Shown here one piece after another: positions 35,437 to 48,300 of a stretch of DNA of 64,000 nt. The DNA comes from Xiheibacterium sp038325765. Lineage in GTDB: Bacteria; Myxococcota_A; Polyangia; Nannocystales; Nannocystaceae. Where the stretch lies: the NCBI GenBank assembly GCA_038325765.1, contig JBBQJI010000021.1, positions 45,015 through 109,014 on the forward strand. Direction: 5' to 3'. How positions within the stretch are numbered: the first letter of the stretch is position 1; every line of letters starts with the position of its first letter. Made by a program: the position numbers and the translations under genes. The notes below the pieces were generated by a model, which was given only the letters and a program-made list of their open reading frames with translations, was not told the origin of the DNA and searched no databases.

Positions 35437-36882
35437 TCAGCCGCACTCGACGTTGCGCCGGTGCAGCGCGATCGCCTCGGTGTCCTCGGCGAGCTCCGCC
35501 TCGCGCAGCAACCACCGAAACATCTGATGGGCGTGGACGCGGTTGCGACGGTCGTTCCACAGCCACACCGCAAGCGCACACACGGGCGGGTTGACGATCG
35601 CGTAGCCGAGGCGCTGCAGCTCGGGCCCAGTCATCGCCACGGCACGGGCGAAGGCTCCACGCACCGCCAGGTACTCGCGCCACTCCTCGTGCATCGCCAG
35701 GATCCGCCGGGCGCGGACGCGGCTGGCCAGGGCGTCGGCCACGATCTCGAGCTCGTCGAGCAGGCGTTGGTGCAGCGCCCGTCGCACCCGCACGAGCGTC
35801 TCGCCGTCACCCCGCGCCCCCTCGCCCAGCTCGAGACCAGTGGCGCGAACCAGCGTGACGAGATCGGCCTGGATGCCGGCGCTCAGCGCCTCGGGCGGAT
35901 CGACGCGGGCCCCCAGCACGGCGGCGCGCCGACGCGCGGTGTCGACGAAACCGGCATCACCGAGCACTCGATCCCAGGCGGCGCAGGCATCCGCGAGGCC
36001 GCGGGCGGTCGGCGATGGCGAGGCGACGAGGGCGGCATGGGCGAGCAGCGCACAGCGATGCGGATCGGCCTCGAGCGGCGTGGCGTGTGGGGGGTCGGCC
36101 GCGTCCACCGGCTCGCTGTGGTGCAGCGCCCGATCGACGAGTGCGCGCAGACGCTGCCGCGACGGGGCCCGCGACCACGCGCGCTCGAGCTCCGCGTCGC
36201 TCGGGCGGGGCCCCGTGCCGCCGAGTCGGCGGGCCACCGTGGCGAGCAGGATCGTCGCAGCGTCGGCGTCGCGATCGTCGGCGAGCGCGGCCACCCTCGA
36301 CCATGCGCCGCGAGTGGTGGCCTCGGCCGCGATCCACTGCACCGCGAGGCGCCTGGCCATGCGCGGCGTCGCCGGGCCCTCGAACTCGCATAGGCTCGTC
36401 ATCCACCGTCGCGCGCCCTCGAGATCGCCGCGGGCCGCAGCCACCAGGCCAGTGGCGAGCAGGTGGGCAGCGCCACAGTCGGAGCGTTCACAACGCGCCT
36501 CGACGAACCGCAGCGCCCGCGGTGGCGCGCCGGCGTGGATCGCCGCCCAAGCCGCCGCCACCAGGGCGCCGCCGCGGTTGTCGTCGTGCCACGTCCACAT
36601 GCTCGAGCGCACCAGCCACCACGACGCGCGCCAGTGCCCGCGCGGGATCAGCCACCTTCGCGCCACGAACCACGGAAACGCCAGGATCACCGTGGCCGCC
36701 AGCACCGGCGCACCGATGGGATCACCGTGGAGCAGCGACGACGTCGCCGCGCTCGCCAGTACCACCAGCAGCAGCCACTGCGCCAGGCCGAAGAAGCCCG
36801 GCCGCGTGTCCTCGCGATTCGCCGCGCCGCAGGCCCACACGAGGGCCAAGCCCGCGATCATCAGCACCAACTGCGCGGTCAC
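35437..36882 (-). CDS. Membrane protein of unknown function
   Basis: 481 residues from GTG 36882, which overlaps the previous stop as GTGA; GTG 36894 would add four. Three hydrophobic segments near the N-terminus (VLMIAGLALVWACGA, WLLLVVLASAATSSLL, VLAATVILAFPWFVA) are followed by an all-helical, Ala/Arg-rich cytoplasmic part resembling tandem helical repeats. No family is recognised. Its coupling to the J-like and Hsp70-like genes suggests the Hsp70-like system acts at the membrane (inference). Confidence 0.72.
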   Translation of the reverse strand: MTAQLVLMIAGLALVWACGAANREDTRPGFFGLAQWLLLVVLASAATSSLLHGDPIGAPVLAATVILAFPWFVARRWLIPRGHWRASWWLVRSSMWTWHDDNRGGALVAAAWAAIHAGAPPRALRFVEARCERSDCGAAHLLATGLVAAARGDLEGARRWMTSLCEFEGPATPRMARRLAVQWIAAEATTRGAWSRVAALADDRDADAATILLATVARRLGGTGPRPSDAELERAWSRAPSRQRLRALVDRALHHSEPVDAADPPHATPLEADPHRCALLAHAALVASPSPTARGLADACAAWDRVLGDAGFVDTARRRAAVLGARVDPPEALSAGIQADLVTLVRATGLELGEGARGDGETLVRVRRALHQRLLDELEIVADALASRVRARRILAMHEEWREYLAVRGAFARAVAMTGPELQRLGYAIVNPPVCALAVWLWNDRRNRVHAHQMFRWLLREAELAEDTEAIALHRRNVECG

Positions 36883-37222
36883 GGCCGCGCCCACCCCAAT
36901 GGCGTCATCGCATCGAAGCCAATATCGCCGTCATCGACATCGACGACGTCGTCGTCGTCCGGCGGCGTCGGGGCGTGGTCGAGGTACCACAGCTCGTGGA
37001 CGACCCGACGCTCGGGATCCCGCAGGGCCGCCGTCGCCGATCGTACCAGCTCGGGTGTGCGCGCGCGGGCGCCGAGCGGCGTCATGTAGATCGCGGCGCG
37101 GCCGATGCCGACCGCGAGCATGTCGAGCCACTTCTGGCCGGCGCGCTCGACCTCGGCGCGCGAGGCCGCGACCGACAGCTCGAGCACGAAGAAGGGGTTG
37201 TCGGCCCAGCGGTCGGTGACGC

Positions 37223-37226
<4 letters not shown>
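36879..37226 (-). CDS. Small J-domain-like protein lacking HPD
   Basis: 115 residues. The sequence starts DRWADNPFFVLELSVAASRAEVERAGQKW and continues to RDPERRVVHELWY. This is the general pattern of a J-like helical domain (NPxxVL near the start, ASRAEIE, a final LRDPExR helix), but the HPD tripeptide that activates Hsp70 is absent. The tail is acidic (DDDDVVDVDDGD). It overlaps both neighbours by four bases and sits directly after the Hsp70-like gene. A co-chaperone or adaptor role is inferred from this context. The domain call is tentative. Confidence 0.6.
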
Positions 37227-39685
<2,459 letters not shown>

Positions 39686-39824
39686 CGTCGTCAGCATATC
39701 GCCCCGCCCACCACGGGGGCGGCGCAGGGGCGGTTTCGCCGTAGTGCCCACCGTCCGCGGTTTGTGCCGCGCTGCGGGGAACAAGGGCGCCAGGGTGCTG
39801 TCTGGCCGCCGTACGGGAGCTTGC

Positions 39825-41867
39825 ATGACCGACCACGACCACGAGTCCACCGGTGCCCATCATGATGATCTCGACGCCGCGATCCGCCCGCGGTGGTCGG
39901 CGGGCCGGATCGCCCTCACCACTGCGGCGCTCGGAGGTGCCGCGGTGGCGATCGTCGTCTTCGGTGGATCGCCGGGTGACGGTGGGTTCGACGGCGACGC
40001 TGCCGTGGCGAGGCCCTCGGAGCAAACCGTCGGGGCCGGGGCGTCGGGCACCGCCCAGGAGGAGGACGTTGGCGACGGCCGGCGGCACCGCGGCGAAGAG
40101 GGATCGATGGGCACGCCGACGGCCAAGAACAAGTCGGCGCTGTACTCGATGGAGGGTCCGCAGGACAGCATGCCGACGCCGGAAGTCTCGTACATCGCCG
40201 CGGTCGGCGAGGCGTTCGGTGGCGGCGGGCTCGGCCTCGTCGGCACGGGCCGTGGCGGCGGCGGCACGGGCGAAGGCACGATCGGCCTGGGCAACGTCGG
40301 CCTCATCGGCAAAGGCGGCGGGGGCGGCACCGGCAGCGGATACGGCCGCGGTTCAGGCGGTGGCCACATGTCCCGGCGTCACGGCATCACGCCGCGCCCG
40401 ATCCAGGCCGAGGCCGGCGGCGAGGGCTACGCGTCGGTCTCCGAGCAGGACTTCACCGCCGTCGCCGACGACGCGCGTTCGACCTTTTCGATCGACGTCG
40501 ACACCGCGTCGTACAGCAACACCCGACGCTTCATCGCCGGGGGTCAGCTGCCGCCGCCCGAGTCGGTGCGCATCGAGGAGTACGTCAACTACTTCGACTA
40601 CGACTACGTCCAGCCCACCGGCGACGTGCCCTTCTCCGTCGCCGCCGAGGTCGGGCCGTGCCCGTGGCAGCCCGAGCACAAGCTCGTGCACATCGGGTTG
40701 CAGGGCCGCGAGATCGATCAGGCGGCCGTTCCAGCGCGCAACCTGGTGTTTCTCCTCGACGTGTCCGGCTCGATGGACGAGCCCGACAAGCTGCCGCTGC
40801 TGGTGCGGTCGCTCGAGCTGCTCGTGGATCAGCTGCGGCCGACCGACCGCATCGGACTCGTCGTCTACGCCGGGGCCTCGGGCGTGGTCCTGCCGCCGAC
40901 CCGCGGCGATCGCCGCGCCGAGATCAAGGACGCCCTGCAGCGACTGGACGCCGGCGGTTCGACCAACGGCGGCGCGGGGATCGAGCTGGCCTACCGCCTC
41001 GCCCAGCAAGGGTTCATCGAGGGCGGCATCAACCGCGTGGTGCTCGCGACCGACGGCGACTTCAATGTCGGCACCACCGACATGCCGGCGCTGCAGACAT
41101 TGATCGAGGCCAAGCGAGCCTCTGGCGTGTTTCTCTCCGTACTCGGCTTCGGCCGCGGCAACCTGGGCGACTCGACGATGGAGCTGCTCGCCGACAAGGG
41201 CAACGGCAACTATGCGTACATCGATTCCGACGCCGAGGCGCGCAAGGTGCTCGTCGCCGAGGCCGGCGGCACATTGGTGACCATCGCCAAGGACGTCAAG
41301 CTGCAGGTCGAGTTCAACCCCACCGAGGTCGCGTCGTGGCGGCTGGTGGGCTACGACAACCGCCGCCTCGCCCACGGGGACTTCAAGGACGACCGCAAGG
41401 ACGCCGGTGAGATCGGAGCCGGCCACACGGTCACCGCGCTGTACGAGATCGTGCCGGTCGAGCACGCGGACGACATCCCGCCGAAGGTCGACCCCATGCG
41501 CTACCAGGGCAGCGCCACGCTCACCCACGCCGCCGACACCGGCGAGGTGATGACGATCGCCCTGCGCTACAAGGATCCTGACGGCGAGACCAGCAAGCCG
41601 CTGGAACTGGTGGTCGTCGATCGCGACGTCGGCCTGGCGTCGACGTCGGACGACTTCCGCTTCTCGGCCGCGGTGACCGAGTTCGGCCTGCTCCTGCGCC
41701 ACTCGGCGCACGCCGGGCAGGCCACGTGGTCGCAGGTGGTCGAGCTCGCCGCGGGCGCCCAGGGCCGCGACGCCGCGTGCCTGCGCGGCGAGTTCGTCGC
41801 CCTCGCACAGGACGCCGCTGCGCTCACGGGCAAACGACTCTCGCGGGTGCGGACCTGCGCGAGCTGA
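39825..41867 (+). CDS. YfbK-like vWA protein with N-terminal membrane anchor
   Basis: 680 residues. A cytoplasmic His-rich start (MTDHDHESTGAHHD), one membrane helix (IALTTAALGGAAVAIVVF), and an unusually Gly-rich linker (about residues 120-190) precede a YfbK-type N-terminal domain (FSIDVDTASYSNTRRF). A vWA domain with MIDAS motif DVSGSM follows, then the family's C-terminal DUF3520-like part (TALYEIVPV). Family role is unknown, and vWA suggests metal-dependent protein binding. The start has GGGAGC about six bases upstream. It is divergent from the Hsp70-like gene. Confidence 0.88.
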   Translation: MTDHDHESTGAHHDDLDAAIRPRWSAGRIALTTAALGGAAVAIVVFGGSPGDGGFDGDAAVARPSEQTVGAGASGTAQEEDVGDGRRHRGEEGSMGTPTAKNKSALYSMEGPQDSMPTPEVSYIAAVGEAFGGGGLGLVGTGRGGGGTGEGTIGLGNVGLIGKGGGGGTGSGYGRGSGGGHMSRRHGITPRPIQAEAGGEGYASVSEQDFTAVADDARSTFSIDVDTASYSNTRRFIAGGQLPPPESVRIEEYVNYFDYDYVQPTGDVPFSVAAEVGPCPWQPEHKLVHIGLQGREIDQAAVPARNLVFLLDVSGSMDEPDKLPLLVRSLELLVDQLRPTDRIGLVVYAGASGVVLPPTRGDRRAEIKDALQRLDAGGSTNGGAGIELAYRLAQQGFIEGGINRVVLATDGDFNVGTTDMPALQTLIEAKRASGVFLSVLGFGRGNLGDSTMELLADKGNGNYAYIDSDAEARKVLVAEAGGTLVTIAKDVKLQVEFNPTEVASWRLVGYDNRRLAHGDFKDDRKDAGEIGAGHTVTALYEIVPVEHADDIPPKVDPMRYQGSATLTHAADTGEVMTIALRYKDPDGETSKPLELVVVDRDVGLASTSDDFRFSAAVTEFGLLLRHSAHAGQATWSQVVELAAGAQGRDAACLRGEFVALAQDAAALTGKRLSRVRTCAS

Positions 41868-41889
41868 CGTGATCACCGGGGAGCGGCGC

Positions 41890-42201
41890 TCAGGCGCGGA
41901 TCTCGAACGGTACCTGCCGGCACGCCGCCGTCATCTTCAGCACGACCACGTCGTCGACGCGCGCGCCGGGCGGGCCTTGGCGACACCACTGGACCATCGT
42001 ATCGACGATGCGCTCGGTGCCCTCGATCTCGAGCGTGACGCTGCCGTCGGGCTCGTTGCGCACCCAGCCCGAGAGCTCGAGGCCCGTCGCTTCGGCCTGG
42101 GCGCTCTTGCGGTACGACACCCCTTGCACGAGCCCGACCACGCGCACGCGTACCCGGGTCCACTGGATGGTGTCGCGGCGTTCGCGGGAGGTGGTGGTCA
42201 C
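41890..42201 (-). CDS. Acylphosphatase
   Basis: 103 residues from GTG 42201. The signature RVRVVGLVQGVSYRKS carries the phosphate-binding loop and Arg, and GWVRNEPDGSV carries the catalytic Asn. The enzyme hydrolyses acyl-phosphates in the cytoplasm. It is about ten residues longer at the N-terminus than usual, since no internal start fits better. It follows the glucan synthase gene on the same strand by 134 bases; no functional link is evident. Confidence 0.9.
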   Translation of the reverse strand: MTTTSRERRDTIQWTRVRVRVVGLVQGVSYRKSAQAEATGLELSGWVRNEPDGSVTLEIEGTERIVDTMVQWCRQGPPGARVDDVVVLKMTAACRQVPFEIRA

Positions 42202-42335
42202 GGGGTGGCATCGTAGCAAGGGTTCGGCGCGCCGACACGGTCCCGAAGGCCGGGGCACAACACGCCAATGCTGCGGCCCGTGGCGGTGCGCACTCGATGT
42301 GGGATCGGTCCGGTCGTGGTGCTCGGCGCGCCGAC

Positions 42336-45300
42336 TCAGGTCGGACCGACGGCGATCTCGACGTCGTGATCGCGGCGATCGTCGTGCAGCGCGATGGTGC
42401 CGTCGCTCTGCACCGCACCGTCGACGGTGGTCCGGATCGACGCCGGATCCCCACCCAGGTTGCGCACCCGGATGTGATAGACGGTCTCGTGGAAGCGGTA
42501 GTGGATCTCGTAGCCGTCCCATCCCTCGCGCAGCACCGGGGTCACGCGTAGCCTGTCGACCTCGCGGTGGAGCCCGAGCAACGACTCGAGCACCAGGCGA
42601 TACATCCAGCCCGCCGAGCCCGTGTACCAGGTCCAGCCGCCGCGACCGGCGTGCTGCGCGTTCGTGTAGACGTCGGCGGCGACGACGTACGGCTCGACCT
42701 TGTAAGTGGCGATGGCCCGCGCGGTGTCGCCGTGGCGCAGCGGGTTGATCATCTCGAAGACTTCCCACGCCCGGCGCGCATCACCGACACGCGCGAAGGC
42801 CATCGCCGCCCATACCGCAGCATGGGTGTATTGGCCGCCGTTCTCGCGGACGCCGGGCACGTAGCCCTTGATATAGCCCGGGTCGGCAGCGGCGACGTCG
42901 AACGGCGGATCGAGGAGCTGGACCACGCCCAAGTCACGTCGGATCAGCCGGCGATCCATCGAGTCGAGCGCCTGGCGGGTGCGCTCCGGATCGCCGAGGC
43001 CGGTGAGCGCGGCCCAGCTCTGGGGCAGCGAGTCGATCTGGCACTCTTCGCTGCTCGACGATCCGAGCGGGGTGCCGTCGTCGAAGTAGGCGCGTCGATA
43101 CCACGCCCCGTCCCAGCCGTGGGCCTCGATCGCGGTCGCCAACTTCGCCGCCTCGGCGAGGCAGCGCTCGACGATCGCGGTGTCGCTACGCGCCTGGGCG
43201 ACGGCCGAGAACCGCACGAGGACGTCGTGGAAGAAGAACGCCAACCACACGCTCTCGCCCTTGCCGTCGTCGCCGACGAGGTTCATGCCGTCGTTCCAGT
43301 CGCCGGTGCCCATGAGCGGCAGACCGTGGACGCCGTAGCGCATGCCGTGCTCGAGCGAGCGCACGCAGTGCTCGTACAAGGTGACGGTGTCCTCGGAGCG
43401 GACGGGCAGATCGTAGTAGCTGTCCTCGTTCGACTTGACCGCGCGCCCCTCGAGGAAGTGCACCGGCTCGTCGAGCACCCCCGTGTCGCCGATGGCCGCG
43501 ATGTACCGGCACGTCGCGTACGGCAGCCACAGGTAGTCGTCGGAGATCCGGGTGCGCACGCCTCGACCCACCGGCGGGTGCCACCAGTGCTGCACATCGC
43601 CCTCGCGGAACTGCCGCCCCGCGCACCGCAGGATCTGATCGCGCAGCAGCGCCGGTTCGGCGTGGACGAGCGCCATCGCGTCTTGGAGCTGGTCGCGGAA
43701 CCCGAACGCCCCGCCGGACTGGTAGAAGCCGCTGCGCGCCCAGATGCGCGAGGCCAGCACCTGATACACGAGCCAGCCGTTGGCCAGGAAATCGAGTGTC
43801 GGATCGGGGGTGCGCACGGTGACGCGGCCCAACGTGCGCCCCCAGTAGTCCCACACCCTCGCGAGCGCCTCGCGGGCCGGACCGACGCCGCGGAAGCGCG
43901 CGATGAGATGCAGGGCGTCGTCACGATCGCGACCCGAGCCGAAGGTGAAGGCGAGCTCGCGCCGCTGGCCCTCGGCGAGGTCGACCGTCACCTGGATCGC
44001 CATGCACGGATCGTGGCCGGCGCCCACGCGTCCCGACAGCCACGCGCGCTGCAGCCCCGCGGGGTTTCGCGGCCCACCGTTGCGCCCCAACAGCTCGGTC
44101 CGATCGCCCGTGACGGTGCGGTGTTCTTCGCTCGAGTCCAAAAATGCGATGCGCTGGGCGAATTCCGCGTCGTAGCTGTTGCGGGCCAGCATCGCGCCAC
44201 TGCGGGGATCGATCTCGGTCACCACGTGGGGCATGCTGGCTGGGCGCTGGGCCCCGAGCACGAGCTCGAGGTAGACGGTCACCGAGATCCGCCGCGCGCG
44301 GCCCGAGCGGTTGTGGAGCTCGAGCAGGTGGAAGCGGATCGGCGCGTCGGTGGCGACGAACGTGGTGAGCTGGGTCGCGATGCCATCGGCCGTCGTGTGC
44401 TCGAAGACGGAGTAGCCGAAGCCGTGACGCGTGAGGTAGGGCTCGGCGTCGCCGGCGGGCAGCGCCGACGGCGACCACACCCGGCCGTCTTGCTCGTCGC
44501 GCAGATAGATGGCCTCGCCGCTGGCGTCGCTGACGGGATCGCTGAGCCACGGCGTGATGCGATAGCTGTGGGCGTTCTCGCACCAGGTGTAGCCACCGCC
44601 GCTGTCGGTCACGACGCTGCCGAACCACGCGTTGGCCATGACGTTGGACCACGGCGCCGGCGTGGGCGCGCCGCGCTGGGTGGTGATGACGTACTCGCGA
44701 CCATCGCCGGTGAAACCGCCCGTGCCGTTCCACGCGGTGAGATCGGGCCGGTCGAACGTGGGCACGGCGGGCAGCGGTCCGAAGCGCGGCGCCGGCGGGC
44801 CGCGATCGGGGTCCGCGAGCAACGGCGGCGGCAACTCGACCCGGCTGCTGCGGCGCTCGACCTGCTCGGCGAAGCTGCCGGCGTCGTCGCGGATGATCGC
44901 GCGCGCGATCGTCTGCATCAGCACGCTGTCGAGCTCGGAGAGCTGCTCGCTGCGGCGCACGAAGATGCCGCCGGGCCTGTCGAGATCGTGGACCTCCCCC
45001 ATCGGCCCCACCGCGGCCATGATGTCGTCCTGGAGCTCCTGGCGGTAGCCGCTGGGGTCCTCGTTCCAGATCACCAGGTCGACCACCAGGCCCTTGCTGC
45101 GCCAGTACGCGTGGGCGAGCATCGACTGCCGCACTAGCTCGATGTGCTCGCGCGAGGAGATGCGCACCAGGACGATCGGCAGATCGCCCGAGATGCCGTA
45201 GGCCCACAGCGAAGCCTGCCCGAGGACGTTCCTGGCGATCACGCCCCGTGGCGCCCGCATCCGCGCGTTGCCATAGAGAATGCTGCTCGCGAGGCGGTCG

Positions 45301-48300
45301 TAGCTCTGGACCTCGTGCTCGGCGATCCCCAGTCGCCGCTGCTCGACCTGGCTGTGGGTGTACGCGAGCTCGAGCAGGCGGTCGGCGAGGTGGTAGTCGG
45401 AGTAGCGCTCGACCAGCTCGAGCGCGCCGGCCCGAGCGGCGGCGATGCCGGTGAACACCTGCAGACGCACGGTGCCGTGGGCTGCGATGCGCACAGTGTT
45501 CCGGATCGCGACGATCGGGTCGAGTACTGCGCCGGCCGAGTTGCCCAAGCTCTCGTTGTGCATCGCCATCGGATCGGCGAGCGAACGGTTGCGGCCGATG
45601 AACGCCGCGCGGCTGCTCTCGAACGAAGCCGGCACCGCAGTGCGCCCGTCGACCGTCATGATGTGGAACATCCACGGCGGATCCTCGCTCGGTGATCGCG
45701 GCCGCCGCGTGCACAGGATCGCGCCGCGCTCGGTCACCAGCTCGGTCTGGACGAAGAGGTTGCTGAAGGCGGCGTGCGCCGTGTCGGCCGCCGGCTGATT
45801 GAGCACGACCTCGGCATAGCTGGTCAGCTCGATGGTGCGCTCCCGCAGGCTGTGGTTGGTGATGCTGACGCGCCGCAGCTCGACGTCGTCCTCGGGTGAG
45901 ACGCCGATCTCGACGTGGGTCTCGATGTCGCCGTCGCGACGGCGGAACTCCGCACGGCCGTGGGAGTAGATCGCCGCGTAGCGGTCGGCGACCTTCGCGG
46001 TGGGCTGGTGCGCGATCGACCAGAACGACCCATCGTCGACGTCGCGAACGTACCCGAACATGCCGTCGGCGTCGCGTGTGGGATCCTCGCGCCAGCGCGT
46101 GACCCCGAGATCCTTCCAGCGACTGTAGCCGCCGCCGGCGTTGGTCACCGCGACGTGGTAGCGGCCGTTGGACAGCAGGTGGATCTCGGGCGTCGACGAT
46201 CCCGCGGTCTCGAAGAAGCGGACCTTGCCCTCGTCCTCGCCGTTGCCGGGCCGCAGCGCGGTGCTGTCGGCGGGATGGGGGAAGATCGCCGCGGACTTGG
46301 GCACGCGCTCCTGCAGCAGCAGTTCAGTCGCGCGTAGCGCAGGATCGCCGAGGAAGCGGCGCTGCATGGGCCGATCGCGGAGCACGTAGTCGAAAGCCAG
46401 GAGCGCCATGCCCTGGTGATGGGCCATGTACGAGCGCACGGTCGCGCTCTGCGTGCGCGGGGGCAGCCGGGCGCGGGTGTAGTCGATGGCCTCGTAGAAT
46501 CCGAACTTGCCGAGCCGGCCGTCTTGCTCGAGCCGCAGCAGGTTGTCGCAGGCCGCCCGCGGGTCGACCATGAGCGCCATGACCGACGCGTAGGGCGCGA
46601 CCACGAGTTCCTCGCCGAGCCCGCGCTTGAAGCCCAGGCCGGGCACGCCGAACGCCTTGTATTGGTAGTCGAGCTGGGCGTTCAGCTTGCTGTAACCCGA
46701 CTCGGAGATGCCCCACGGCACCACCAATTCGTCGCCGTAGGCGATCTGGCGGGCGATCACACCCTTGTACGTCTCGTCGAGCAAGGTGCCGTCGTAGGTC
46801 GGCATCACGAGCAACGGCATGAGGTACTCGAACATCGAGCCGCTCCACGACAGCAGCGCCGCGCGCCCGGCCGAGCTCGTCAACATGCGCCCGAGGCTGA
46901 ACCAGTGCTCCTGCGGCAGCTGCCCCTGGGCGATCGCGACGTAGCTGGCGAGCCGCGCCTCGGAAGCCAGCAGGTCGTAGAAGCTGGCGTCGAGGCGGTG
47001 CTCGGACAAACTGAAGCCGATCGACAGCAGCCGCCGCTCGCGATCGTAGAGGAACCCGTATTCGGCCTCGGCGAGCCCCCGCGCCCGGGCTGCTAGCTCG
47101 CCGAGTCCGCGGATCTGCGCCCGCGCCCGCGCAGCGCCGAGCGCCACGGCGTCGCCGAGCGGGCCCGATCCATGGCCCTGCGCCGCGAGCTTCGCGAGCC
47201 CCGCCCACGTCAGGTTGCCGCCATCCCCGATCTCGCCGTCCGCTCCCAGCACCAGCCAGGGCGCGACGTGATCGATGCCCGCGAGTGCGGCCTGGCGCTC
47301 GCGCTGCCAGGTGGCGATCCACGTCCGCAGATCTGCGTTCGCCAGCGACGCCGCCATGCGCTCGAGCGGCTCGCTCGCGGCCTGCAGCGCGACCAGGCGC
47401 AGGCGCACCTCTGCGAGGCTCGTCGGGGGATCGGCGACGTCACGGCCGATGGTCTCGCGCAGGCGTTCCACCACCGTGAGAAGCGCGCGCGTGGCACCGT
47501 CGGAGGCGGCCGACTCCGCGGTGCTCGCGAGCACGTCGAGCGTGGCGGCGAGGCCATCGAAGCGCTGCGGCCGGACGAGGGGATCGGCGGCGAGTTGCTC
47601 GAGCCCGGCGGCGAGCGTCAGCAGGTGCGCGCTGAGGTTGCCGCTGTCGACCGTCGACACGTACAGCGGCTCCAGCGGCTTCAGCGTGGTGGTGTCGTAC
47701 CAGTTGAAGAAGTGCCCGCGATGGCGCGCGAGCCTATCCATCGCGGCGAAGGTGCGCTCGGTGCGGGCGACGAGATCGGCGACCTCGATGTAGCCCAGAT
47801 CGTACGCGGCGAGGTTGGCGGTGCACGACACCCCGATGTTGGTGGGTGAGGTGCGGTGGGCGATGCCGCGGGGCGGATCCTCTTGGAAGTTGTCCGGCGG
47901 CAGATGGTTGTCGTCGGGCCCGACGTACCTCTCGAAGAAGTGCCAGGTGCGCCGGGCCAGCCCCCGCAGGAACACGAGGTTGGCCGGACTCAGCGGCAGG
48001 CGTCTGCGCGTCGGCGGCCGGCTGATCCACCAGGTGAGGGCGGGCGCGAGCAACCACGCCAGCAACATCGGCGCCGCGAACCACAGTGAGACCGGACGCC
48101 GAAGCGCGAGACCGACACCGACACCGAGCGCGACGACGGGCGAGATCCAGCTCGCCAGATACGACGCGGCGATGCCCGATCGCAGGCTCCGCTGGGCGTC
48201 GAGAGCGGTGCGCCACTGCAGCAACCGCGTGTGGCTGATGGTCACGCGCCAAGCAGTGCGGGCGATCGCATCGATGGCGAGCCATGCATCGTGAGGCAGC

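Noticed and set aside
42567..45137. A plus-strand open frame of 856 codons within the glucan synthase gene
   Set aside because: Antisense shadow. The composition is Arg/Val/Asp-biased without hydrophobic or motif structure, and the minus strand has GH94 motifs.
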